Shown in pieces: positions 30,781 to 42,000 of a stretch of DNA of 64,000 nt (position 1 is the stretch's first letter; each line of letters starts with the position of its first letter). This DNA comes from Closterium sp. NIES-65 (lineage: Eukaryota > Streptophyta > Zygnematophyceae > Desmidiales > Closteriaceae). The translations under genes were made by a program, and so were the position numbers. The stretch is from positions 1,508,501 through 1,572,500 of the forward strand of contig CANXME010000320.1 of NCBI GenBank assembly GCA_948144175.1, written 5' to 3'. Under the pieces are notes generated by a model. That model was not told where the DNA came from. It was given only the letters and a program-made list of their open reading frames with translations, and did not search any database.

Positions 30781-31163
30781 GTAGCTTCGGCAACACGTCT
30801 GCGCGAAGGAATACGGGGTGGGCTAGTTAAAGACCATTCGTAGTGCGATTATTGTGCTATGAGGTAGTCCTGTGCCTGAGAAGGCAGTGCGGTGCGTTCA
30901 TACTGCTAGGCATTGGCTGCCATGCGTCAGGGGAATTTGCGCTCGGATGTGCGGGGCCCAGTTAGGTGGGGAGGGTTGTAGAAGTGGCCACCAATTAGGG
31001 TGAATGATGCGTAGGTGCGTTGTGCGTGGTGGATGACTGATGGGATCAACTAGGGTGGTGCGAACGCGAAGCCAGTCTTGGTTGTCCATGAGCATGAGAA
31101 TGCATCAACCGTAGTAGCCTCTGGGCGGGGGATCTTTGAGCAGAATCGTGGCAGATGCGAGTT

Positions 31164-31689
31164 TCAATAGTTCACGAAGAGGTTGATTGACTGGGGTCCC
31201 CAACGGCGATCAAGGATTCGGAACCACGGTTGCTTCAAAGAGTAATCGTCATGGTCGATCCGTTTCAACAGCTCGTCAGCATGGGAGTTAAGCTTGCGCG
31301 GGATCCATTCAGCAATTAGTCGAGTGCCGAGCTCCATGCAGATGCGGATGATGTCCTTGCAAGCAGTGGTCAGGTCGAGGGTGCACGAACCGCCTTTGCG
31401 ACGGATGAAGAAGACCCCTTGCAAGGTTGTCCACCCTCACGAGCACATATTTTCGTTGGACCTTGTTCGCGTACGTTCGGAGGGCCCAAAGGACACCTTC
31501 AATTTCCCGTCGGGTGCTGGACGTTGCTTGCAGTGGTCCTAGCATGGCTGCACTGGCTTCTTCAAGTTCGCCAGGGAAGGTGAGCAGATTGGCACCCCAA
31601 CTGTGGGAACTGGCGTCCACGTGGATTATTGCATCGTAACTATTCCGGACGTGGAATGGTGCGCCATTGAATCTGTCCCTCCCCCTCAT
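31164..31689 (-). pseudogene. RNase H domain of element Y
   Basis: IIHVDASSHSWGANLLTF (first Asp), STRREIEGVLWALRTYANK (Glu), KYVLVRVDNLARGLL (Asp), then after a frameshift near 31420 WIPRKLNSHADELLKRIDHD and RRWGPQSINLFVN. The last two are the usual tail of DIRS-type RNase H. No RT palm motifs precede it. Confidence 0.8.
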
Positions 31690-31829
31690 CCTAGGCCTCT
31701 AGCCTATTAATCACCCCTAACTAGGGCTGGCCAACCGCCACCGCTAACCCCTTTGGGTTGCCCACGGTCTTAGCACATGACGTGCACCGTGCCACGCGCA
31801 CAAGGCGCAATCGCTCAAGGCCCGCCCCT

Positions 31830-33005
31830 ACACCACGAGTGCAGGACCTTGGCCACCGTTCCCGTTCCTCGGGCAGCCACTTGCCACGTGACCCGGCTGG
31901 CCACAATGGAAGCACACTCCACGAAGCCATGGAAGCCACCCGTGGGCGGTGGTCCACGCTTTGGGGTGTATGATGTCGGCCGTGCCCTCCGACGCGGTGG
32001 GAATGAGCGTACGCGCTCTCCGCACGATCCATAGCCGCCATATTAGCTACCGCTTGCTTGAACGGGCGGGAATTAAGGAGAATCTTTTGTTGGTAGAGCT
32101 TGAATCGCTTCGCCACGCGGTCATCAATGTGGTCCTCGACTTGAAACATCACGAAACGCTTTGAGATGTAGTCGAGGGCGTTCATGACCATTTCGAGTCC
32201 ACCCGGCGTATCGTCGTGGTGCAGCTTGTACTCCGCGTGTTTCAGGTAGGCCCTCACGTCCTCCAGGGGCTCCGCTTTCGCGCGCATGATCGGCTTCATG
32301 AAGTTTGTCGCCGAAAAAGTGGGGGCGGTGGAAGGAAGGGGGGGGAGGGGGGGGGCGGGGGAGATTTTCCATGGATGTGAATCTGCTGCGTTGATCGGAG
32401 CCTCACCAGCGTCGTCGTCTGAATTGTCGAAGTCGTGATCGTCGGCTGCGGCTTCGGGAACGCTGGTAGCTGCCTCCTTGTTGTGGCGGCGTGTTGATGT
32501 TCCTTTCGCTCCCTTCTCCTTTTTCAGAATTTCGTTTTTAGCAGAAATCGATGTCGCTGGTTGTGTAGTTTCGGCTTCAATGACGCTGGCGGGTCGCTGA
32601 TGTAACAGGGACAGAAGCGCCTTAACTTGGTCCAGAGTCAACGCTTGGGTCAAGTCAGGGTCAACAGTCGCATCAGACGAAGCGGCCGTGTGGCGCCTCT
32701 GGCGCTGACGTGACTCCCTATGGGGCGCGTGCTCCGCGTCAGTTGCGTGTGGCGTCACGTTCGCCACTGGTGACACAGGTGCCACTGGCGCAACAGGCAC
32801 CACAGGTGCCACTGGCGCCGAAGGGTGCTGCTGGTGTCGCTCGGCGTTTTAGTTGACCTTGAGCTGGGGCGTACGTTTCGTCGTCTGCCTGGCGCTTGTT
32901 GCGGCGCTCGGCCGATGTTTCCCGAGCGTTACGATCGGTGTCGAATATATTCGGGTCATTGACGACAGTGTTGTTCGCGCGGTTAAGTGTCGGCGTAGCA
33001 GCCAT
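31830..33005 (-). pseudogene. Gag-like protein of element Y with CCHC knuckle
   Basis: From MAATPTLNRANNTVVNDP (33005) through a charged N-terminus. A stop and frame change lie near 32850-32820. Then come a Pro/Val repeat, an acidic stretch DDHDFDNSDDDAGEAP and a helical region (FMKPIMRAKAEPLEDVRAYL to LYQQKILLNSRPFKQAVANM, about 32310-32070). Another frame change near 32000 leads to the knuckle CFHCGQPGHVASGC (C-x2-C-x4-H-x4-C, about 31915-31875). It would bind element RNA. Confidence 0.72.
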
Positions 33006-33114
33006 CGTCGTGCGGTTGTGGTTGAGAATGTCGGCTAATAAGGTTGACGGTGAAACGCCTCTAGGTAGAGAGCGAGTTCTAGACAGCTTGAACTGAAAAC
33101 TAGAAATGAGCTCG

Positions 33115-33331
33115 AGGGACTGAGAGTTGCATCCGTTTGAAAAATGAGAAACGTGGGTGGAGGGAAATGAGCTCCAACCCACGATTTGTAGTTGGAGAAG
33201 GGCGTTTAGCGTGCTTCGACGATGCAAAATCTGCGTTACAGGCAGCTGCGCTCTTGAAATACGTAAATAAAATAAATTAAAAGAGAGAGAGAAAAAAAAA
33301 TTCGTGTGTTCAAAAATTATCATATTTTTTC
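33115..33331 (-). repeat. Right terminal repeat of element Y
   Basis: It runs from GAGAGTTGCATCCG to AAAATTATCATATTT and keeps the uninterrupted GATGCAAAATCTGCG site where Copia B entered the left copy. Confidence 0.85.
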
Positions 33332-33390
33332 AATTCCGAAAACTACAGTAGTATCGCAGTATTTCTATACATGCATATTATTGTAGCAGG

Positions 33391-33673
33391 TGTCCCTTTG
33401 CGTAAGTTACAGGTAGTAGTGCGAACAGTCTCGTGACTGTTCGCATGACACAGGATTATACCTCTTCGTAGAGTCGATTCGATCTCTAGCCCGCTTCATG
33501 AACAGGTACATTTCTGAATAGGTACTTGCCTAGACTATAGATTTCTTGTATGTTTTCTTTATTAATTAATTATTGTTCTCATAATCTACCACCACAAGAA
33601 TTGAAGTGTTCCGCTGCAGTACTGTACAGATGCTAAAATCTAAAAAATCCTAAGGCTTTTTCTCAGCCCAACA
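33391..33673 (+). repeat. Putative 5' LTR of Copia fragment H
   Basis: It ends CCCAACA directly before a PBS, TGGTATGAGAGCAGG (33674-33688). The start at TGTCCCTTTG (33391) is a guess; no second copy is in the window. A hairpin AGGAGA/TCTCCT (33686-33691 with 33700-33705) overlaps and follows the PBS. Confidence 0.5.
33421..33444. other. Perfect 10-bp hairpin in the putative LTR of fragment H
   Basis: GCGAACAGTC, loop TCGT, GACTGTTCGC. It lies 230 bp before the PBS of H, so it may be part of that LTR. Role unknown. Confidence 0.6.
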
Positions 33674-33760
33674 TGGTATGAGAGCAGGAGAGTTTACGAT
33701 CTCCTAGTCTTACAAATCCTCAGTCATCGAAGCCTTCATTATCGGGGCTAACTTACAGTC

Positions 33761-34970
33761 ATGACGGATAGCAACAACGGTAAATCCCACTTGCAAAGTG
33801 GAGATTGTGGGTCACAGCAGCCCTCTGCACCACCACTACCTGGTTCCGGCTTCTCAAGAGTAACCTTTGGTGACTCTGCTCCAACAGCTGCACCAACAAT
33901 TGGACCAGGAGGCGCTGGAGGATTGTGCCAGTCCTTCACGTTTAACGCTGCAACATGAGATGGTTCTGCTGCAGGTGATGGTGCAGCAGGTCTCGATACT
34001 GTGATACAACAAGTGTTTCAAGCCATGTCAGCGTTCATGGCTTCAGCTCAAGCACAACAAGCACCACAATTATCGTCGTCAGTGAACATGGGAACGGCAC
34101 CTATGAGTATTGATGGGACGTCACTCACTGAACAACAAGGCATCAGATCATACATGGAGTTTGCGAACTCAGCAGAGTTAGCATGGCAAAATCTAAAGCG
34201 ACTTTATCAAGCATCAGACTATGTAACACATATCAGACTCATGTTGCAGCTGAACAACGTGCAAATGAAGCCAGGAGAGCATGCGGTGCAGTACATCAAC
34301 GGATTCTGAGAGCTACGTGACCAGTTTAATCGAAATGGAAGAAGCTTCCTTGAGTCAATGTTCCTAACAGTTGTCATCGCGGGACTTGGACCTCAGTGGC
34401 GTAATACACGCTCTCTTCTTTGCACTCAAGGAAATGTCTCAGAGGTGCACCTCTGCGCAACACTCCTCGCAGAACAGCAAGATATGGATCTGTACAATAG
34501 CCAAGGAAACAAAAAGGTGAATCAGTTCGCTTTCATAGCACACAGTCAAGTCGAGCCACTCAAGCAACAACGAAAAAAACATTTTCAGCAGTAGCAGAAG
34601 CAGCCACAATAGCTGCCGAGGCAGCAGCGACAGCAGTACTACGTACCTCAGTTTTGTCACATCTACAAGACTTCAAGTCATTCTCGTGATCACTGTACTC
34701 AGTGTCAACGGTTTACACCTCATCGCCCAGATGCTGCTCCTCCACAGGTTGCAGCCGCTACTACATCAGCTGCATAGAGTACCCCACAGACCACGTCAGC
34801 ATCAAAGGGAAGAAACGTGTTCGCTTGTATGGCTCACGCAGATTCATGCATCACAGGCTCACCTCCAGCCTTTGCTCCAGATGAAGTCCCGGAGGAAGTT
34901 CCAACGAATCTTCAAGTCAACCCACAATACGCCAGTGTCGCAGCTACCGCCAAATACGGTCCAGGTTAGG
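33761..34970 (+). pseudogene. Copia H Gag fragment (different lineage), with stops
   Basis: The frame from MTDSNNGKSHLQSGD (33761) continues past several stops: TGA near 33956, TGA at 34307-34309 in place of Arg, TAG at 34592-34594. UBN2-type Gag words are LAWQNLKRLYQASDYVTH, MKPGEHAVQYINGF and VIAGLGPQWRNTRSLL. A decayed knuckle reads CHIYKTSSHSRDHC, the second Cys changed to Tyr. GC content and codon use are far from the GC-rich Copia family. Nothing of pol follows. Confidence 0.75.
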
Positions 34971-35113
34971 GTAAAATTCTGGAAAACAAAAGTTACACTG
35001 ATTGTTGAATTAATCTTCGCAATTCACACTAATAATCAAGGTTTTGGTAAAAAACTAGATTGATAATCAGAGTAGAAAATATGTATGTGTGTGTATATAA
35101 ATATAATCCCTAA

Positions 35114-35260
35114 TCAGAATATTATGCTTGTCTAGTCTGTAGTGGGGTACTCAATAGTGAGTATAACACTTTTGGGCTTGTTATTTGTACCTCCCCTCCT
35201 TTCTAGTTCAAACCTCTTTTGCCTATTCTCTCTTGCCTAGCTTGCTAAACCCTAGCTATG
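35114..35260 (+). repeat. Degenerate LTR related to the TRIM LTR
   Basis: TCAGAATATTATGCTTG and CTGTAGTGGGGTACTCA parallel the TRIM LTR; the first TG is mutated. No partner LTR is found. Confidence 0.55.
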
Positions 35261-35279
35261 GCTCCTTCATTCTAGCTAC

Positions 35280-36110
35280 TATCGTGCCACAGAAAAATTT
35301 GACGGCGGATTAACAGCCCAACCCCGCTGAGAACTCGGAAGAGACAAAGACAATGTGCACTGTTGCCCCGGAACAAGTGATACAACGACTATCAACATTG
35401 GAGCAAGGGCTCCAAACTTTACACGATGGCGACGCATAAATGTTCTCTCAAGCTGCACAACCAGTCAAATGATGATGCCATCCTCTCAGCTCAATCAAAG
35501 TTCTTGAAAATCTCAAAATTCAAGACAATCACCATATTGGACGAGAAATACTACTTGGAGCTTCAAGTTAATGTTACTGCTGCAAAACGCGCAAAAGCTA
35601 CCCACTACTTTGACAGAAGCTACACATGCCCAGCGACGAGCACCAACGACGCTATAACACAGTATAACAATGACTAGCTCATGGTGTAGAGTGTACGTTT
35701 ACGCAATATGTCGCCTACGGAGCAACTTGGCATTCACTCGTTTAGGGCAAATCCGCCTCCAGAATAGGAGGCATAGAGATACCTCACGAAGTTGTACCAG
35801 CCCAAGGACTCCGTGTCATTGAGAAGGCTCCTCCAGAAGCTAATGGAGGTGAAGATGGGGCCAGAAGAGAAAGCGAATTAGTACATCAACCGCTGTTGGA
35901 GCATCCGCGATCAAATCGTGAAACACGGAAGTGCAATATCAAAAGATATAGTTGTCACAATTGTGCTGGCGGGACTCGGACCTGAGTGGAGGCTCTGCAA
36001 GGTGCTACTCCGCCAACAGGGAGCAATATTGGAAGCCTCCCTATGCACCGACCTTCTCGTTGAACAGCAAGACATGGACATGCACAACGAACGCCTCGCG
36101 ACGCAATGAT
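35280..36110 (+). pseudogene. Copia I Gag fragment, heavily decayed
   Basis: Only scattered frames remain. 35918-36109 reads IVLAGLGPEWRLCKVLL and LVEQQDMDMHNERLATQ, the same Gag positions as AGLGPQWR and AEQQDMDLYN in H. So this is a second, diverged copy of the H lineage downstream of its own LTR remnant. No pol motif follows. Confidence 0.65.
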
Positions 36111-37440
36111 AAAGCATGCTTTCTACACTAACAACAAAGAAGAGCGACGACCAAGGCGCCTTAACTCTGCCACTTGGCAGAGCGATGCAGATTCCAGTCC
36201 AACTCTCGCCACCCAAGCTCCTCCCAAACCAACAATTGTGTTGACAGCTATAACGATATGCGGAGGCACTTAAACTGGAACTACAGACAAAGCTCAGCAA
36301 CACTTAACATCACTTGTAGCCCTTCGAGCGTGACAGCCTGTCACCTCCTAGCCAAGGGCGTAATAAATCGCAAGTGAGTAGTTATGCCTTACTCATGCTT
36401 GTAGAACAAGTAAACTCGTCAAGCCAAGATTCGGGAGCACCATGATCGTTTCTACTCTCGTCAATACGAAGTAGTAGAATTCAAACTTGAAAAACTGCGA
36501 ATGCATTGAGACTTGTTTCGACAAGTACAAGCATACATTTATATAGATTCTACGCACAGGCAAGGGCAGGCACAAAACAGTTGTTCAACGAATCCAAAAG
36601 ATTTCGCCACGCAGTATTTGAAAACGGTTGCTCAACTCCTTGAGCATTTGGCTTTATCCTCCTCTTGTTTGAAACCGTCTTCAAACTGTACTTGTAACAG
36701 TTTGCCCCTGTTGACTAATGTGTGCACTCATGAGACTCGCATGTGGCTCCAATGTCTTCATGCGAGCTCACTGTTATATAACGGTTTTTACCGTTTGAAA
36801 AACGGAGTAACCGATTTGCACCAGTGTCGAAATGATTCCGCAAAGCGAAATGACTTTCGCGAGAAATTTCCCGTCCCGTGAGTCAACTCGGAAAACAGTT
36901 TTTCAACTGTAAATTCCGAGCACCCCTCAGTACACCACCCGCTCGCATGAAACCCAAATGAGCCTCGCATGAAAATTCAAGACTCATGGGACTTTCATGG
37001 TCGCTCGCATGAGCCTCGCATGAAACATTGAAGTCCCATGCGTGCTACATTTGAGCTCCATAATATCTTCATTTGAGCCTCATTTGAGGGCTTCGCATGA
37101 GTCTCATTTGAGAGCTTCGCATGAGTCTCATTTGAGCACATCATGAGGGCCTCATTTGAGCGCTTCATGGGAGCTTCATGAGAACAGTGAAAACGAAACT
37201 GAAAATGCAAAAACACAAAATGCAATTACAAATGAAAACGAAACACACAAAATGCAAAACAAATGTGCACAGAACACACACAAAATGCGCACACACAAAA
37301 TGCAAAATGAAATGACATTTCTCACGCCACAAATTACCTTCAAACAAGACTCCCCATTTTCTTTTACCGTCGTCGAATAGTCGGCAGGTTGATGTGCAAA
37401 TAAATATTTGCACCCAACAAATTGGGCCGGCCGAAATGAC
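36111..37440. repeat. Non-coding stretch with degenerate CATGAG/CATTTGAG repeats
   Basis: 36111-36950 has no supported gene. 36950-37185 is built from words such as CGCATGAG, TCATTTGAG and GCTTCGCATGAGTCTC in irregular order. 37195-37320 is A-rich with repeated ACACAAAATGC. No conserved reading frame. Confidence 0.55.
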
Positions 37441-37575
<135 letters not shown>

Positions 37576-38681
37576 ACCGGCACAACCTGGGGGCACCAGA
37601 AACGTCATCAACAATATGGGTCGACTTCGCCAAAACCACCTGGGACAAAGCTCGCACACCCCTACAGAACTTCGTTGTCCAATTACCAGGTTGACCAGAA
37701 GACGACGCTAAAGCGGCTCGACTTCGTCATAAGTCGGTGCCATGTCGATGGTCACCTTCATTGACCGCCGAGACCCGACGCCATTCGCCGAATTCGTCGG
37801 CTTCACTGTGGTTGACTTTGTCATGGCTGACTTCAATGTGGTCGGCTTCACCAAAGTCGGCTCACCAGACCAGCCGACTTGCTCTTCCAAGTCGGTGTCG
37901 TCCAAGAAGTTCAGACGGCTGCACAAATTGCACACTGGACAACAAAGTCGGCTTCGCAGTTTGGTGACATCGGCTTTGCAGTAGGCGTCACCGAAGTCGG
38001 TCAACTGTAGAATTTGTCTCCACCGAGGTCGACCAAGCAAGCCTAGCCAATCACACAAGCTGACTTCGCCCAAACGAGAGGGGTGGGGCCTTTTATCGTC
38101 AACAAGGGGTTGGGAGGACGAACAAAAAAAACGAGGGAAACGGAACCCACAGCTGCCCCTCTCACTGCACTCATAACTGCCCCACTCACTGCACTCATAA
38201 CCTCCCATAGCAGCACACCATAGCTGTGGTGAGAAAACCAGCACATGGAGAAATAGAATGACGCTATGAAGTGAGAGGATGACTGGCTTCTATCTTATCA
38301 CGTCCAGCAATGCATGTGAATGGTCTAAGATGCATGTCTCAAAGCACCATGAGATCAGTGGAATGGTTTGTGCGATTGAAACTCACACCTTTTTCTACTT
38401 GTGCCGAGTCGTTTTTCTTTGGCCCTTTTGTCCACGGTGGGGTGGGCTTGCTTAGTTTCCTATTTCTGCCCCTTTTTCAAGCACCCACCGGTGCACATGA
38501 GCCATGGGGGTGGCCTTGCTGGTGCACGAGAAAGCCTAGTCAACATAGCCTGAAGTGCTCATTATTTCCACTCTTATGTTGTGTCTCCTGTTCTCCAACC
38601 TTCTTCATCTTACTACCCTTTTCTCCCTCTGCTTTCCCTGCGATTGATTATCTGCTCCCTGCATACTTTCACGCCACTCCT
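37576..38681. other. Intergenic stretch, no gene seen
   Basis: 37680-38040 is rich in GTCGGCTTC / AAGTCGGT words on the + strand. 38150-38225 has two CACTGCACTCATAAC repeats. The rest has no coding or structural signal I can defend. It joined 46071 directly before Copia E inserted. Confidence 0.45.
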
Positions 38682-38815
38682 TCTCAGAATAGGTAGCGTG
38701 AATGGATTGAACTATGAATCAAAACAGAACAAGTACCAACCCTAATTGGGTTGTACCCCTTATGGGCTACCCCACTACAGCCTACACAACATGCATCAGC
38801 TATAATAATCTGACA
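38682..38815 (-). repeat. 3' LTR of Copia E
   Basis: 134 bp, TGTCAGATTATTATAGCTG to TTCTGAGA on the minus strand. The polypurine hairpin follows at 38816-38840 (stem CCCCCA with TGGGGG, one loop change). Confidence 0.92.
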
Positions 38816-39019
38816 CACCCCCATAGACAAAGTGGGGGAGAACAAGGGGTCACAAGACCAGTCAAGCAAAGCAAAGCAAGCTCAGGGTGGATCTCAACGT
38901 CACCACACATTCCGAGCACAAGTTCAAGGCCACAAGGCCAGTTCACATGCAGGAGAGCATATATATAACAGTGCTAAACAAGCAAGAGCAGGTATATATA
39001 TGCAACAGTACAAGCAAGG

Positions 39020-42000
39020 TCAAGAGGTAAGCAAGTGAGGCCCAGTGGGCACAAGGCCAAGAAGAGTGCAAAAGCGCTGATGGTCACAAGGCGGAAGCGC
39101 CTTGGTGAAAACATCAGCAGTGTTGGCCTCAGTGGCCACGTAACGCAGACGAAGCTGACCACGCTGCTGCAGCTCTCGAGCAAGAAAGTAGCGGAGAGCA
39201 ATGTGCTTCGTCCTGTGCTCCAGTCTGTGCTCCTCACAAAAGGCAATGGTTGCCTTGTTGTTGACGTACACCACTTGAGGAGAACGAGGCCGCTCTCCAA
39301 GGTCAGTCAGCAGGTACGTGAGCCAGCGTAGCTCGTGGGCAGCCATGGCCGTGGCGTAGATCTTAGCCTCACAGCTGGAGCTGAGAACAGAAGAAGAGCG
39401 CGTAGAACGCCAAGAGACAGAGCCAGAACCAAGACTGAAGGTGTAACCCTGAGACGACCGCTGAGTAGCCTGTTCGTCCGCCCAGGAAGCGTCTGAGTGA
39501 CCAGTGAGAACAACCCGGTCTCGCCCTCCAAGCACTAGCCCCATGCCCGACGTACTGCACAAGTAGCGCAACACCCTCTTAGCTGCATCCATGTGCTCCT
39601 TCCGGTGACGACCGGAGCGACATAGCTTGCAAGGATGCTAAGAGGGTATGCGAGGTCAGGTCGCGTGCAGGTCATCAGGTACATGAGGCAGCCCACAAGC
39701 TCTGGATACGGGCCACTCGGCTCTACGGACTCATCCGAAGGCAGAGCTGAGAGCGAGTGACCTGTAGGCAGAGGAGTGGACTGAGGCGAGGAGTACGTGA
39801 AGCCGAAGCGCTGAAGGACCTGCTGCACCATGTGTGATTGAGTTAGGGTGATGGTGCGCCGTGCTCTGTCCCGAGTGATCCGCAAGCCAAGATAGCTTGT
39901 CAGTTCACCCAGGTCTATGCACGTGTGTCTCTTCTGCAGCTCGGACTTCACGTGGGCGAGTCTAGTAGTGTCCGCAGTGGCAAAGACCAAGTCGTCGACG
40001 TACACGAGGATGTAGAACGGCGGCAGCGAGGTGTCGGTGCGTAGAAACAACGACGGGTCAGCAGTAGAGGGAGCGAACCCAAGAGCCGCAAGTGTAGTCC
40101 TCAGTGTGTCGTGCCACTCGCGTGGCGCCTGGCGAAGACCGTAGACTGGCCGCCGGAGGCTCCACTGGGTACCAGGAAGGAACGACCCAATGAAGCCAGG
40201 AGGGCGGCGCAGCCAGATCTCCTCGTGCAGGCTGCCGTGTAGGGAAGCAGTGCTGAAGTCAAGAGAGTGGAGCTCGTAGTCACACTGAGCGGCGACGTGC
40301 AGTAGAACCCGAAGAGTGGTCATCTTCGGGGTCGGGGAGAAGTTCTGGAAGAAGTCAACTCCCTGCCGCTGACTTAAGCCACGAGCCACGTAACGCGCCT
40401 TGAAGAAGGGCGGAGAACCCGGCGGCCGCTTCACCCTGAAAATCCACATGCCACTGACGATGTTCGCCCCAGGTGGGGGAACCTCATCGACGTAGGTGCC
40501 TGTGGACTTCCAGGAAGCCATCTCTGCGTCCATGGCTGACTGCCACTAAGAGGAGTAGGGACCGGCCGTCGCCTCTGCGTAAGAGCGTGGGGTCGGGATG
40601 TCTAGAGCATCCGGGTCTCCCTCAGGGGCAACAAGCATGGACACGAGATGGGGTAGAGCGGCGGCAAAGCACTGCAACTCATCCTGCCTGTCCTCAAGGA
40701 CGTCCGTGCGAAGAGCACACTCACCCTTAACGGACGGAGAACAGGCAGACTTAGACTCAGCAACAAGACTCGCGGCATAGTCTAGACGACAGGCGGCAGC
40801 AAAGTCGACCAGCTCAGCAACTACGGCAGACGCAGCAGCGAATTCAAAGGAAGGGTTAGTGACAACAGTAGCAAGGAGACGCGTGATAGTAGGACTGGCA
40901 GCACGAAGAGAGTCCGACTCCGGGTCGGCAAGAGCAGGAAGAGAGGACTGAGGAGGAGAAGGCAAAGGGGCACGCAGAGGAGCAGTGGACGGACGTAGAG
41001 ACATCCTGTCCGTGCCAGGGATAGGAGGAGGACGCTGACGCGAACCGCGACCACTAGGGCGAGCAGCACGGACAGGCGACGCAGGGCAAGACGCAGGCTC
41101 ACGACGCTCAGCAAGACCTCCAGTAGGACCAGTGTAGGGAGACGGAGCAGGCAGTGGGGAGGCGGGCTGTAACTGTAACTGCGACGGGACAGACTGCGGA
41201 CACTCTAAGGGAGGAGAAGGACTAGTGGAAGACGGGAGTCCAAGAACCTGCTGAAGGAGCGGAACGAAGTACGGCCGAGGCTGCTCAGCAGCTCCAGACA
41301 CAGCAGAGACAGCACCAGCACCTCCAGAGGCAGCACCAGCACCAGTAGCAGCTCCAACTCCAGCACCTCCAGCAGCGCGAGTAGTACCCCCAGCAGGACC
41401 ACCTCCAGGACCGACAGCAGTAGCCTCCGCGCCAACACCTGCCGCAGCTCCAGCTCCAGAGGTACCCACAGGTCCGGCAGCTCTAGTACTCCCAGTACGA
41501 GCACCTCCAGGACCCGCGGCACCAGCTCCCTGAGTAGCAACAGAACCTCCAGTGCCCGCAGTACCTCCAGCTCGAGCAGCTCGCCTCCAGCGCAGGGCAA
41601 ACCACTCATGCAGCTCCAGTGGAGAGAGAGGCTCCCGGCGAGAAGAAGGACCCGGAGAGCCGGCAGGAACAGCACCAGCAGGCTCAGCACCCCCATGCGT
41701 AGCACCCCCAGGCTCAGCACCCCCAGGCTCAGCACCCCCAGGCATAGCACCCCCGGGCTCAGCACCCCCAGGCTTAGCACCCCCAAGCGTAGCACCCCCA
41801 GGCTCAGCACCCCCAGGCTCAGCACCCCCAGGCTCAGCACCCCGAGAGGCAGCACCCCCAGGCCCAGCACCCGAAGCAGCACTAGAGTCACCAGTGACCT
41901 CGACAGGCTCAACAGCGTCTACCTGGGACACACCCGAAGGGGCAGGACCCTGAGGGGGCAGGGGGTCGACCGGGGGGGGACCTGGGACAAGGAAGAGCGG

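Larger units (their letters stand above)
29655..33331 (-). mobile_element. DIRS/Ngaro-like tyrosine-recombinase retroelement Y (RT missing)
   Basis: Minus-strand order: terminal repeat (33331-33115), Gag with CCHC knuckle, RNase H, tyrosine recombinase, terminal repeat (29742-29655, continued at 10342-10230). The repeats are direct, about 200 bp, AT-rich at their outer ends (AAAATTATCATATTT), and are not TG-CA LTRs. A YR in place of a DDE integrase defines the DIRS order; direct repeats resemble Ngaro/PAT more than inverted-repeat DIRS1. There is no room for an RT between Gag (ends about 31830) and RNase H (starts about 31690). Confidence 0.8.
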
